Numbered from the stretch's first letter, positions 41,197 to 49,924 are shown. The stretch: DNA of 64,000 bases from an uncultured Oscillospiraceae bacterium (GCA_910587645.1 CAJUNA010000007.1:1-64000); one strand, 5' to 3'. Numbers and translations: made by a program. The notes: a model not told the origin generated them from the sequence alone.

Positions 41197-43458
41197 ATGG
41201 TAGAAGTCATAAAAAAAGGCGCGTATCTCCTGGACGGACAGATCGTTTGGGCCAATGAGGCCCAGGGCCAGCCCTCCCCCGAGGCCGCGAGGGAAAAGAC
41301 CATTGCGTACTCGATCCTGCGCGCCCATGACAAGTGCGGAGACCCCAAGAAGCTGCGCATCAAGTTTGACGCGCTGATCTCCCACGACATCACCTTTGTA
41401 GGCATCATCCAGACCGCGAAAGCCAGCGGTTTGAAGGAATTCCCCATTCCCTACGCCATGACCAACTGCCACAACAGCCTGTGCGCCGTAGGAGGCACCA
41501 TCAATGAAGATGACCACGCCTTCGGCCTGTCCGCCGCCAAGAAGTACGGCGGCATCTACGTTCCCGCCAACCAGGCCGTCATCCACCAGTACGCCCGTGA
41601 GCGCCTGGCAGGCTGCGGCAAGATGATCTTAGGCTCTGACTCCCACACCCGCTACGGCGCTTACGGCTGCATGGGCGTTGGCGAAGGCGGCGGCGAGCTG
41701 GTCAAGCAGCTTTTGGAAAATACATACGATGTGGCCGCTCCCGAGGTGGTCATGGTTTACCTGGACGGCAAGCCCCGCAAGGGCGTTGGCCCCCAGGATG
41801 TAGCCATCGCCCTGGTAGCCGCCACCTTCCCCAAGGGGGACGTGAAGAATAAGGTTTTGGAGTTCGTAGGCCCTGGCGTGAAGGAGCTGAGCTGCGACTA
41901 CCGCATCGGCATTGACGTCATGACCACCGAGACGAGCTGCCTGACCTCCATCTGGGAGACGGACGAGACCATCCGGCGCTACTATGAAAACATCGGCCGT
42001 CCCGAGGAGTATAAGGAACTGAAGCCCCAGGACGGCGCGTATTACGACAGCGTAGTCAAGATTGACCTGAGCCGCGTAGAGTGCATGATCGCCCTGCCCT
42101 TCCACCCCTCCATCGCCTATACTGTCCACGAGCTGCAAGCCAACCCGGACAAGATTTTCGCAGAAGTGGAAGCGGCCTGCAACAAGCAGCTTGGCGGCAA
42201 GGTCACCATGGACCTCCACCGCAACATTGTGGACGGCAAGGTCACCTGCGACCAGGGCGTCATCGTAGGCTGCTCCGGCGGCATGTATGAGAACATCGTG
42301 GAAGCGGCGCATATTTTGGACGGCCAGTCCATCGGCAACGGCTATTTTGATATGAGCGTCTATCCCTCCTCCACCCCCATTTCCCTGGCGGTCACCCGCT
42401 GCGGCGCAGCGGAGAAGCTGATGGAAGCCGGATGCGTAATGAAGCCCGCCTTCTGCGGCCCCTGCTTCGGCGCGGGGGACACCCCGGCCAACAACGCCCT
42501 GTCCATCCGCCACGCCACCCGGAACTTTGCCAACCGGGAAGGCTCCAAGCCCGGCAACGGCCAGATTTCCGCGGTAGCCCTGATGGACGCCCGCTCCATT
42601 GCCGCCACAGCCCGCAACGGCGGCGTTCTGACGGCGGCCACGGATATTGAATACGAATCCCCCACCGCTGAGGAGCTGCACTACACCTATGACGGCAGCG
42701 TGTATGCCAAACGGTGCTACGAGGGCTTCGGCAAGGCCGACCCCACCGTGGAGTTGCGCTACGGCCCCAACATCAAGGATTGGCCCCACATGCCCAAGCT
42801 GGAGGAAGACCTGCTGGTGAAGCTGTGCGCGGTTATCCACGATCCCGTCACCACCACCGATGAGCTGATTCCCTCCGGCGAGACCAGCTCCTACCGCTCC
42901 AACCCCATTGGCCTGAGCGAGTTCGCCCTGAGCCGCCGCGTACCGGAGTACGTGGGCCGCAGCAAGGCTGTCCGCGCCCTGGAGGAAGCCCGTGAAGCGG
43001 GAGAAGCCCCCGCGGAAGCGGCGGAAGTCCTCTCCAAGGTTGGCGGTGATGTAAAGCGGACCACCATTGGCTCCTGCGTGTTTGCCAACAAGCCCGGCGA
43101 TGGTTCCGCCCGTGAGCAGGCGGCGTCCTGCCAGAAGGTGCTGGGCGGCTTCGCCAACATCTGCTACGAGTACGCCACCAAGCGTTACCGTTCCAACTGC
43201 ATCAACTGGGGCATTGTGCCCTTCACCATGGAAAGCGGCGCGGCGTTCCCCTACGAGGATGGCGACTGGGTGTATATTCCCGGCGCGAAAAAGGCCATCG
43301 CGGAGGGTGTCGAGGACATTTCCGCCAAAGTCATTTGTAAAGATGGTTCTGTCCACGACCTGGCCCTCAAGTGCGCCGGGCTGACCCCCGACGAGCGGCT
43401 GATCCTTCAGGAAGGCTGCCTGATGAACTACTACGCGGCGGGATACGGGAAAGGATAA
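41197..43458 (+). CDS. Aconitase-family hydratase
   Basis: A 753-residue enzyme starting at ATG 41197 behind atggaggaaa. Aconitase signatures are visible: SDSHTRYGAYGCMGVGEGGGE for the substrate and Fe-S region, cluster cysteines in VIVGCSGG and AFCGPCFGAGD, and the swivel domain with NRE and SSYRSNP/RYRSNCINWG near the end. It should isomerise citrate to isocitrate. The isocitrate dehydrogenase gene is 541 bp downstream in the same direction, supporting a citrate-to-2-oxoglutarate role for glutamate synthesis. The sequence type is the long clostridial hydratase form rather than classical AcnA or AcnB, so substrate is inferred. Confidence 0.88.
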   Translation: MVEVIKKGAYLLDGQIVWANEAQGQPSPEAAREKTIAYSILRAHDKCGDPKKLRIKFDALISHDITFVGIIQTAKASGLKEFPIPYAMTNCHNSLCAVGGTINEDDHAFGLSAAKKYGGIYVPANQAVIHQYARERLAGCGKMILGSDSHTRYGAYGCMGVGEGGGELVKQLLENTYDVAAPEVVMVYLDGKPRKGVGPQDVAIALVAATFPKGDVKNKVLEFVGPGVKELSCDYRIGIDVMTTETSCLTSIWETDETIRRYYENIGRPEEYKELKPQDGAYYDSVVKIDLSRVECMIALPFHPSIAYTVHELQANPDKIFAEVEAACNKQLGGKVTMDLHRNIVDGKVTCDQGVIVGCSGGMYENIVEAAHILDGQSIGNGYFDMSVYPSSTPISLAVTRCGAAEKLMEAGCVMKPAFCGPCFGAGDTPANNALSIRHATRNFANREGSKPGNGQISAVALMDARSIAATARNGGVLTAATDIEYESPTAEELHYTYDGSVYAKRCYEGFGKADPTVELRYGPNIKDWPHMPKLEEDLLVKLCAVIHDPVTTTDELIPSGETSSYRSNPIGLSEFALSRRVPEYVGRSKAVRALEEAREAGEAPAEAAEVLSKVGGDVKRTTIGSCVFANKPGDGSAREQAASCQKVLGGFANICYEYATKRYRSNCINWGIVPFTMESGAAFPYEDGDWVYIPGAKKAIAEGVEDISAKVICKDGSVHDLALKCAGLTPDERLILQEGCLMNYYAAGYGKG

Positions 43459-43480
43459 TTCTCCCTCCGGGGGGTGGGGT

Positions 43481-43980
43481 CTACTTTTTCCGTAAGGAAA
43501 AAGTAGCAAAAACTTACTTAAGGGGAGCCGGCCCCCCTTAAGGATCCCTCCTGAAATCTTTGTTTTGTTTTCCTAACGCTGCGCTGCGGGTGTTCTGCCG
43601 ATAGTGCGTGGACTTCCTGTGCCAGTCTTTCGCGCCTACCCACGAGCATTTTGCCAGTGCCTACCTTTTTTGCTTTGGGTACTCCCGGCGCACGCGTGAG
43701 GTACAATCCCCCGTGCCGCGTCTCACGCGGCAACCCTCGATAGAACCGTGCGCAGAAGCAAGCACCGGCATCGGCCCAATGCACCGGAGATAGAAAGAAC
43801 AGCTAAAGGTCGTAGCGAAAACTAAACAACCCCCGTAATAAGTAAGGGATTTTTAAACCGCAGGTTTAAATGATTTTTTGGTTACTTTTTGTTCACACAA
43901 AAAGTAACCCTGGGGTCTGGGGCGGGGTAAGCCCCAAACCCGGGTCAAAGAAACAACTGCCGTGCCGCCCGCAGGGCGGC
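43481..43980. repeat. Hairpin-dense non-coding region between hydratase and icd
   Basis: No convincing gene lies here. It holds at least six perfect inverted repeats: 43481-43491/43496-43506, 43517-43525/43534-43542, 43715-43721/43725-43731, 43852-43859/43863-43870, 43880-43891/43898-43909 and 43964-43970/43974-43980. The first and fifth share the core tactttttN...aaaaagta, and could mark the ends of a roughly 430-bp repeat element. The last stands just before the icd ribosome site. Confidence 0.75.
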
Positions 43981-43999
43981 AGATAAGGAGATATAAGCT

Positions 44000-45214
44000 A
44001 TGGAAAAGATCAAAATGACCACCCCTCTGGTGGAGATGGACGGCGATGAAATGACCCGCATCCTGTGGGCCATGATTAAAGAAAAACTGATCCTCCCCTA
44101 TGTAGACTTGAAAGTGGAATACTATGACCTGGGCCTGCTCCACCGCAACGAGACCAAAGACCAGGTCACGGTGGACGCCGCCAACGCGGCGAAGAAATAC
44201 GGCGTAGCGGTCAAGTGCGCCACCATCACCCCCAACAAGCAGCGCATGGAGGAATACCCCCAGCTCACCGAGATGTGGAAAAGCCCCAACGGCACCATCC
44301 GGAGCATCCTGGACGGCACCGTTTTCCGCACCCCCATCTGCATTGACGCCATCAAGCCCGTGGTGAAGAACTGGAAAAAGCCCATCACCATTGCCCGCCA
44401 TGCCTATGGCGATGTATACAAGAGCGTGGACTTTGTCACCGGGAAGCCCGGTTCCTGCACCATGACCTTTAAGAGCGATGACGGCTCGGAGGAAAAAACC
44501 GTCACCGTCCAGAAGACCGACGGCCCCACCGTCTGGCAGGGCGCCCACAACAAGGATAAGTCCATCCGCTCCTTCGCCCGTTCCTGCTTCCAGTACGCCA
44601 TCGACACCAAGCAAGATTTATGGTTCTCCACCAAGGACACCATCGCCAAGGTTTACGATGGCGAATTCAAGAAGATTTTCGAGGAGGAGTTCGCCACCTA
44701 CAAGCCCAAGTTTGACGAGCTGGGCCTGACCTACTTCTACACCCTCATTGACGACGCCGTAGCCCGCGTCATCCGCAGCGAGGGCGGCTATATTTGGGCC
44801 TGCAAGAACTATGACGGCGATGTAATGAGCGACATGGTCTCCACCGCTTTCGGCTCCCTGGCGATGATGACCAGCGTCCTGGTCTCCCCCGATGGCTCCA
44901 CGGAGTACGAAGCCGCCCACGGCACCGTCACCCGCCACTATTACAAGCATCTGAAGGGCGAAAAGACCTCCACCAACCCCATGGCCACCATCTTCGCATG
45001 GTCCGGCGCCCTGAAAAAGCGGGGTGAGCTGGACGGCTTGGCTGATTTAGCCAACTTCGGCGGCAAGCTGGAGGAAGCCTGCTTCGACACCCTTAACGCC
45101 GGCGTCATGACCAAGGACCTGGTGGGCCTGGTAGAACCCGGCTTCGAAGCCCGCGCGGTAACCTCCGAGGAATTCCTGGATGAAATCGCCCGCCGTTTGG
45201 CAGAAAAGCTGTAA
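44000..45214 (+). CDS. icd: NADP-dependent isocitrate dehydrogenase (eukaryote-type)
   Basis: A 404-residue homodimer-type enzyme, ATG 44000 with ataaggag upstream. It begins like the mitochondrial/cytosolic IDH group (TPLVEMDGDEMTRILWAMIK) rather than E. coli Icd. The substrate Ser/Arg region SPNGTIRSILDGTVFR, the metal-binding Asp in YDGDVMSDM and the NADP site AAHGTVTRHY are present. It oxidatively decarboxylates isocitrate to 2-oxoglutarate, giving NADPH. Together with the upstream hydratase it forms the oxidative half-arm of the TCA cycle. Confidence 0.96.
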   Translation: MEKIKMTTPLVEMDGDEMTRILWAMIKEKLILPYVDLKVEYYDLGLLHRNETKDQVTVDAANAAKKYGVAVKCATITPNKQRMEEYPQLTEMWKSPNGTIRSILDGTVFRTPICIDAIKPVVKNWKKPITIARHAYGDVYKSVDFVTGKPGSCTMTFKSDDGSEEKTVTVQKTDGPTVWQGAHNKDKSIRSFARSCFQYAIDTKQDLWFSTKDTIAKVYDGEFKKIFEEEFATYKPKFDELGLTYFYTLIDDAVARVIRSEGGYIWACKNYDGDVMSDMVSTAFGSLAMMTSVLVSPDGSTEYEAAHGTVTRHYYKHLKGEKTSTNPMATIFAWSGALKKRGELDGLADLANFGGKLEEACFDTLNAGVMTKDLVGLVEPGFEARAVTSEEFLDEIARRLAEKL

Positions 45215-45224
45215 AAAGGCAGAA

Positions 45225-45258
45225 AAATCCCCGGCATCCCATGGGATGCCGGGGATTT
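45225..45258. terminator. Bidirectional terminator between icd and rplT
   Basis: A 16-bp perfect stem (45225-45240 with 45243-45258) centred on catg serves both converging transcripts; the minus side ends in a T-rich run. Confidence 0.9.
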
Positions 45259-45269
45259 CATCTATAATG

Positions 45270-45623
45270 TTACGCGGCCTTCTTCGCCATCTCAACGAGC
45301 TGTTTGAATGCGGCTTCGTTGTTGACAGCCAGCTCAGCCAGCATCTTGCGGTCGATGGCCACGCCGGCGGTCTTAAGACCGTGCATGAAGGTGGAGTAAT
45401 TCATGCCGTTCATCTTGCAGGCGGCGCTGATACGGGTGATCCACAGGCGGCGGAAATCTCTCTTTTTCAGGCGGCGCCCTCTGTACGCGTAGGTCAGGGA
45501 CTTCATCACCTGCTGGTTGGCCATCTTGAAGTGCTTGCTCTTAGCACCCCAGTAGCCCTTCGCCATTTTAAGGATCTTGTTTCTTCTCTTGCGGGTCATC
45601 ATTGCGCCCTTAACTCTTGCCAT
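45270..45623 (-). CDS. rplT: 50S ribosomal protein L20
   Basis: A 117-residue basic protein of exact family length: MARVKGAMMTRKRRNKILK, AYRGRRLKKRDFRRLWITRI and NEAAFKQLVEMAKKA. It is an early 23S rRNA binder and in Firmicutes also the repressor of its own infC-rpmI-rplT operon. It is the last gene of that operon here. Confidence 0.99.
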   Translation of the reverse strand: MARVKGAMMTRKRRNKILKMAKGYWGAKSKHFKMANQQVMKSLTYAYRGRRLKKRDFRRLWITRISAACKMNGMNYSTFMHGLKTAGVAIDRKMLAELAVNNEAAFKQLVEMAKKAA

Positions 45624-45655
45624 TGTAAAAGCCTCCTATTCTAAAGCGTATCGTA

Positions 45656-45853
45656 TTATTTGTAAGGGATCATCTTGCGGATGGCGGCCTCGTTGGTCAC
45701 GTCGGCATAGCCGCCCGCCCGCAGACGACGGGTACGCTTGGTATCCTTCTTGGTAAGGATGTGGCTCTTAAAGGCCTTGGCCCGCTTGACCTTCCCGGTC
45801 TTGGTCAGGTTGAATCTCTTTTTCGCGCCGCTATGGCTTTTCAGTTTCGGCAT
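45656..45853 (-). CDS. rpmI: 50S ribosomal protein L35
   Basis: A 65-residue protein, MPKLKSHSGAKKRFNLTKTG through to AIRKMIPYK, normal for the family. It lies between infC and rplT in the universal order, 32 bp before rplT. Confidence 0.99.
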   Translation of the reverse strand: MPKLKSHSGAKKRFNLTKTGKVKRAKAFKSHILTKKDTKRTRRLRAGGYADVTNEAAIRKMIPYK

Positions 45854-45901
45854 AATTGGTAACTCCTTCCGTATTCCTTGATTACACTTGAAAACGCTGG
45901 T

Positions 45902-46414
45902 TTATTTCTTAGGGGAGAGGAACATGGACATGTTCCGGCCCTCCAGCTTGGCTCCTTTATCGACGTTGGCGATCTCGGCGCATTGCTCTGCAAACTGATC
46001 CAGGAGCTTCCTGCCGATCTCGGTATGGGCCATCTCCCGCCCGCGGAAGCGGACGGAAACCTTCACCCGGTTGCCCTCGGTCAGGAACTTCTGGGCGTTC
46101 TTCAATTTGACATTGAAGTCACCCACGTCGATGCCGGGGGACATGCGGATTTCCTTGATTTCCACGACGTGCTGGTTCTTCCGGGCTTCCTTTTCCCGCT
46201 TACCCTGTTCGAACCGGAACTTGCCGTAGTCCATCAGCTTACACACCGGCGGGTTCGCCTGAGGGGAGATTTTCACCAAATCCAGACCCTTTTCATCGGC
46301 AATGCGCAGTGCGTCATCTGCGGACATGATACCAAGCTGTTCCCCCTCGCTGCCAATCAGGCGCAGCTCCTTGTCACGAATGTCCTCATTTAGTTGATGC
46401 ATTACAATGCTAAT
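45902..46414 (-). CDS. infC: Translation initiation factor IF-3 (ATT start)
   Basis: A 170-residue factor when started at ATT 46414, 10 nt after a strong gaaggagg site; an ATG at 46402 and another ATT at 46408 are close alternatives. The N-terminal domain has QLNEDIRDKELRLIGSEGEQ and the C-terminal domain GREMAHTEIGRKLLDQFAE. Rare ATT starts are a hallmark of infC because IF-3 itself discriminates against them, giving autoregulation. Frames that extend further upstream run into the attenuator leader and should be ignored. Confidence 0.95.
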   Translation of the reverse strand: MSIVMHQLNEDIRDKELRLIGSEGEQLGIMSADDALRIADEKGLDLVKISPQANPPVCKLMDYGKFRFEQGKREKEARKNQHVVEIKEIRMSPGIDVGDFNVKLKNAQKFLTEGNRVKVSVRFRGREMAHTEIGRKLLDQFAEQCAEIANVDKGAKLEGRNMSMFLSPKK

Positions 46415-46595
46415 AACCGAAGCACCTCCTTCAACATTTTGCCACAAACCACGGGACAGGAAACAAAAAAGCGGATGCACCTCCGCACCCGCACAAACAC
46501 ACGCGCCCCGCCGGACGGGACGCCGCTTGCCGTATCAACCTCTTCGCACAACTGGAGGTGAGGCGGATGCACCTGCCTACTTTGTTTTCTTAGGC
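46415..46595 (-). promoter_or_regulatory. Attenuator leader of infC-rpmI-rplT
   Basis: The leader of roughly 180 nt ends in an intrinsic terminator before the genes: stem gcgga/tccgc (46471-46475 with 46482-46486) then six T on the minus strand (46465-46470). The block ggtgcatccgc occurs both in the terminator and about 75 nt earlier (near 46565), allowing alternative pairings. This fits the L20-controlled leaders of Firmicutes. Confidence 0.75.
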
Positions 46596-46624
46596 ATTCT
46601 ACCAGATTTTTTCCCCATTGTCAA
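46596..46624 (-). promoter_or_regulatory. Promoter of infC-rpmI-rplT
   Basis: Minus-strand TTGACA (46619-46624), 17 bp, TAGAAT (46596-46601). Confidence 0.83.
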
Positions 46625-46674
46625 GGGGGATTTTTACAAAAACCGGCCAGCACACGCCGCCAAAAGGCCCCATC

Positions 46675-47235
46675 TTATATCTCCTTGATCTCTGCCAGCG
46701 CCCCATCCCGCCAGCGGCATTGGAAGCCGCCGCCGTTAGGCGCCTGCCAACGGTAGAACTGCCGGCTGCCTTCCAACGCTTCCAGAAGCGTCATTATCGT
46801 ACCGCCGTGGACAACGAAAGCCAGGCGATCCCCCTCGCTATGTCTCTCCACGGCGGAAAAGAATGCGTCCAAAACCCTGCGCCGCACCGCCGCTTTCCCC
46901 TCCCCGCCAGGCGGGGGGATCTCCCCGGCAGCGTCCAGCCACGCGCAATAGGCAGGATTGTCCTTCAGTTCATCGTAGGTGTGCCCTTCAAACGCGCCGA
47001 AGTCCGTTTCCCGCAGGCCGGGGAGGATAATAGTTGCTTCCATCCCCGGGTAGAGGGCCGCCGCCGTCTCCCGGCAGCGCAGCATGGGGGAAACATACAA
47101 CACATCCGCCGCTGGGGCGCGAATCCCCGCCAACGCCCTCCGCCCCTGGGGGCACAGCGGTTCATCCGTGGAACCAATATAGCGGCGCTCCAGGTTTCCC
47201 TGTGTCTGCCCGTGGCGCAAAAAATACACCGTCAT
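46675..47235 (-). CDS. Histidine phosphatase, probable alpha-ribazole phosphatase (CobC-like)
   Basis: A 186-residue phosphoglycerate-mutase-fold enzyme. ATG 47235 overlaps the cobU-like stop by 4 bp and gives VYFLRHGQTQGNLERRYIG, with the catalytic His in RHG; the second His is in VVHGGTI. Acid residues in LRETDFGAFEGHTYDEL fit the cobalamin CobC group. Its location as third gene of cobS-cobU argues for dephosphorylating alpha-ribazole phosphate or cobalamin phosphate in nucleotide-loop assembly. Confidence 0.85.
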   Translation of the reverse strand: MTVYFLRHGQTQGNLERRYIGSTDEPLCPQGRRALAGIRAPAADVLYVSPMLRCRETAAALYPGMEATIILPGLRETDFGAFEGHTYDELKDNPAYCAWLDAAGEIPPPGGEGKAAVRRRVLDAFFSAVERHSEGDRLAFVVHGGTIMTLLEALEGSRQFYRWQAPNGGGFQCRWRDGALAEIKEI

Positions 47236-47576
47236 TTCAGCCGCACCCCCACCCCGCAGTGGACACGGTAAACGGCTTCCGCCCGGTCCGCCAGCTCGCA
47301 GCACAGGCGGCCCACAGCCTCCCGCCACACCCGCTCATTCCGGTCCAGGGGCGTAACGCCGCAGCCCACCTCATCGCAAATGACAACTCCTTCCGGATGG
47401 GCGGCGCACCACGCGTGTAAAACTTCCCCCCCGTTAGGGTTGTCCCGCAGGAACGCTTGCAGGCCATAAACGCACTCCTCCGCCCCCGGCTTCCCCTCAC
47501 TCCAGGCGGACACGCCCAGCTCCCGCCGCGCGAAGTCCAATTTGCCCTGTCCCATGCCTCCGATGATCAGAACCAT
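47232..47576 (-). CDS. cobU: Shortened CobU-like adenosylcobinamide kinase/guanylyltransferase
   Basis: A 114-residue protein, about two thirds of the usual 180. The P-loop is GGMGQGK, and the C-terminus matches CobU: VICDEVGCGVTPLDRNERVW and VHCGVGVRLK. The middle part, which in CobU carries the guanylylated His and the acidic DCLT/LECIT-like strand, is largely missing. It overlaps cobS by 10 bp and the phosphatase by 4 bp. Either a minimal CobU lineage works with altered chemistry or one activity is lost; I cannot decide from sequence. Confidence 0.75.
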   Translation of the reverse strand: MVLIIGGMGQGKLDFARRELGVSAWSEGKPGAEECVYGLQAFLRDNPNGGEVLHAWCAAHPEGVVICDEVGCGVTPLDRNERVWREAVGRLCCELADRAEAVYRVHCGVGVRLK

Positions 47577-48352
47577 ACCGTCTCCATCCTTTCCGCCAGC
47601 ACCGCCGCCGCCAGCATTGCCAGCTCACAGATTTGCAGGAACCAGCCCGCCAAATCCCCAGTAAACCCGCCGAACTGCCGGAGTGCGACAGCCCGGTAGA
47701 CGAAATAAAACACCGCTGCCGCCGCCAGAGCCGCCAGCCCAGGGCACCACGCCCCCCACAACGCCACCGCCGCCGCCCAGAGGGCCAGATAGCTTCCCAG
47801 CATCCACCAGGGGAACCGGCTGCTCCGTTTCAGCTCGGAACCCATGCCCGCCTGCGGGCCGGAAACCGGCCGGGCGGAGGGCAGGCGGTCCACGCCCGTT
47901 GCGCTGAGCGCGCGGCTGAGGACAAAACAGGCGGCAATAGTAGCCGCGCTCTCCAGCTCCGTCAGCAGGGCAAAGTATGCCAGGAACCATACGCAGCACC
48001 AAATCACCGCGAAGGCCCCCGCGCTGGAATCCTTCAAAATGGCCAGCTTTTTCTCCCTGGATGCGTGGGAAGCCAAGGCGTCCACTGTGTCACAGTAGCC
48101 GTCCATATGAATCCCTCCTGTGACTGCCACAGGAACTGCCGTCAGCAGTGCGGCGCGGAGAACCGGCCCTATGTCCAGCAGTCCGCACAGCACGGACGCC
48201 ACCCAGAACACAGCGCCTACCGCCGCCCCCACCAACGGGAAAAAGGCCAGCATGTGCCTCATGTTTTTTTCATTCCACTCCACCTGGGGCATGGGAATGC
48301 GGGAGTAGGTGGAGAACGCGATAACGCAGGAGGAAAGAATCTGTTTCATCAT
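47567..48352 (-). CDS. cobS: Adenosylcobinamide-GDP ribazoletransferase (cobalamin synthase)
   Basis: A 261-residue membrane enzyme with six or seven spans. The family motif GGIHMDGYCDTVDALASHASREKKLAILKD is clear in parts, with acidic residues HMDGYCDTVDA binding magnesium, and GFTGDLAGWFLQICEL near the end. It joins adenosylcobinamide-GDP and alpha-ribazole. It is first in the three-gene operon. I see no cobalamin riboswitch before it. Confidence 0.94.
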   Translation of the reverse strand: MMKQILSSCVIAFSTYSRIPMPQVEWNEKNMRHMLAFFPLVGAAVGAVFWVASVLCGLLDIGPVLRAALLTAVPVAVTGGIHMDGYCDTVDALASHASREKKLAILKDSSAGAFAVIWCCVWFLAYFALLTELESAATIAACFVLSRALSATGVDRLPSARPVSGPQAGMGSELKRSSRFPWWMLGSYLALWAAAVALWGAWCPGLAALAAAAVFYFVYRAVALRQFGGFTGDLAGWFLQICELAMLAAAVLAERMETVWF

Positions 48353-48379
48353 AAGCCTTCTTTATTATTTAATGGCAAG

Positions 48380-48408
48380 AGGATACCACATTGCCAGCGT
48401 CTTTGCAA
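48380..48408 (-). promoter_or_regulatory. Promoter of cobS-cobU-phosphatase
   Basis: Minus-strand TTGCAA (48403-48408), 17 bp, TATCCT (48380-48385), with an upstream TGG. Confidence 0.55.
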
Positions 48409-48453
48409 GCCATACCTGTTTTTCAAAAAGTTCTAAAACGAACAAAAACAGGG

Positions 48454-48482
48454 GTGACAAACCCGGCGGAGTGTGCTATACT
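48454..48482 (+). promoter_or_regulatory. Promoter of the MATE gene
   Basis: GTGACA (48454-48459), 17 bp, TATACT (48477-48482), with an extended TGC. It diverges from the cob promoter. Confidence 0.75.
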
Positions 48483-48523
48483 TTCCTCCATCGGGCATTT
48501 GGCCTTTGGAAAGGAGCGCAATC

Positions 48524-49915
48524 ATGAACAACCAAGCAAACAGCGGCGTGTCCGCCCAGCTCGGCTCCGCCCCGGTGGGACGGCTGCTGCTGAAGCTGGC
48601 CGCGCCTGCGGTGGTAGCCCAGCTTGTGAACCTGCTGTATAATATTGTAGACCGGATCTACATTGGGCATATGCCGGAGGTAGGCACGGCGGCGCTGACC
48701 GGAATCGGCCTGTGCTTCCCAGTGGTGTACCTTATCGGCGCCTTCACCATGCTGGTGGCCCAAGGCGGCGCGCCCCGGGCGGCCATCGCCATGGGCGCGG
48801 GAGACAATGAACAGGCGGAGAAAATCATGGGCGGATGCTTCACCTGCCTGGTGGGGACGGCGCTGGTGCTGACGGCGCTGTTCTGGGCCTTTGGGGAGCC
48901 GCTGCTGTGGCTGTTCGGATGCAGCGAGGACACGATTCAATACGCCCTGCCCTACATGCGGATTTACTCCAGCGGTTCCCTGTTTGTGATGATGGCCCTG
49001 GGCATGAACCTGTTTGTCACCACCCAGGGCTTTGCCACCGTCAGTATGCGCACAGTGATCATCGGCGCGGTAAGCAACATTATTTTGGATCCCATCTTCA
49101 TTTACGGCCTGCACATGGGCGTCCAGGGCGCGGCTCTGGCAACCGTGATTTCCCAAGCGGTTTCCGGCATATGGGTGGTGTATTTCCTTATGGGGAAAAA
49201 GACCACCCTGCGGCTCCGCCGGAAATGCCTGCGGCCAAGCTGGAAGCTGATGGCCCCGGTGCTGGCCCTGGGAATATCCCCCTTCGTGATGCAGTCCACA
49301 GAAGCGTTGGTGAACATCTCTTTCAACTCCTCCCTCCAGCAATATGGCGGCGACATTGCCGTTGGCGCCATGGTTGTGGCCAGCACAGTCATGCAGATGG
49401 TATGGATACCCGCCCAGGGCTTGGGCCAAGGCGCACAGCCCATTATCAGCTACAATTACGGCGCGCGGAACGCCAAGCGGGTGAAGGAAGCGTTCTTTGC
49501 CCTGCTGAAAGTAAGCTGCGCGTTCCTGGCATCCTTTTGGCTTCTGGTGCAGCTGTTCCCTGGATTTTTTATCAGTATTTTCAATGACAACGCCGCGCTG
49601 ATGGAAACCGCGGTGTGGACGTTGCGGGTGTATACCGCAGTGCTGGGGCTGTTCGGCATCCAGATGTCGGTGCAGCAGACCTTTATGGCCATCGGCAAGG
49701 CCAAGGCCTCCCTCTTTATTGCCTGCCTGCGGAAGGTAATTTTGCTGATCCCGCTGATTTTCCTTCTGCCCCGTTTAATCGAGAACAAGGTTCTGGCCGT
49801 ATTCCTGGCGGAACCGGTCAGCGATTTTATCTCTGTCACCGCATCGGCGGTCACCTTCTATTTCGTTTTCCGCCCCGCAATGCGGGAGCTGGAGAAGGGG
49901 ACAGCGGAAGAATAG
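48524..49915 (+). CDS. MATE-family multidrug/sodium efflux transporter
   Basis: A 463-residue membrane protein with about twelve spans. ATG 48524 follows aaaggagc. The two-half MATE plan is visible: LLLKLAAPAVVAQLVNLLYNIVDRIYIGHMP in parts near the N-terminus, and in the second half PAQGLGQGAQPIISYNYGA, the family's conserved loop. It probably exports cationic compounds using sodium or protons; substrate unknown. Single gene with its own promoter and terminator. Confidence 0.94.
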   Translation: MNNQANSGVSAQLGSAPVGRLLLKLAAPAVVAQLVNLLYNIVDRIYIGHMPEVGTAALTGIGLCFPVVYLIGAFTMLVAQGGAPRAAIAMGAGDNEQAEKIMGGCFTCLVGTALVLTALFWAFGEPLLWLFGCSEDTIQYALPYMRIYSSGSLFVMMALGMNLFVTTQGFATVSMRTVIIGAVSNIILDPIFIYGLHMGVQGAALATVISQAVSGIWVVYFLMGKKTTLRLRRKCLRPSWKLMAPVLALGISPFVMQSTEALVNISFNSSLQQYGGDIAVGAMVVASTVMQMVWIPAQGLGQGAQPIISYNYGARNAKRVKEAFFALLKVSCAFLASFWLLVQLFPGFFISIFNDNAALMETAVWTLRVYTAVLGLFGIQMSVQQTFMAIGKAKASLFIACLRKVILLIPLIFLLPRLIENKVLAVFLAEPVSDFISVTASAVTFYFVFRPAMRELEKGTAEE

Positions 49916-49924
49916 CCATTAAGC

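Noticed and set aside
41629..43509. A 626-codon minus-strand frame opposite the aconitase-family gene
   Set aside because: Shadow frame; the plus frame has full aconitase motifs.
43518..43793. Small frames between the aconitase-family gene and icd
   Set aside because: They overlap perfect hairpins and each other, with no ribosome site or similarity.
48353..48480. Searched for a cobalamin riboswitch before cobS
   Set aside because: The cobS leader is only about 20-30 nt from the predicted promoter and shows no B12-box-like text.
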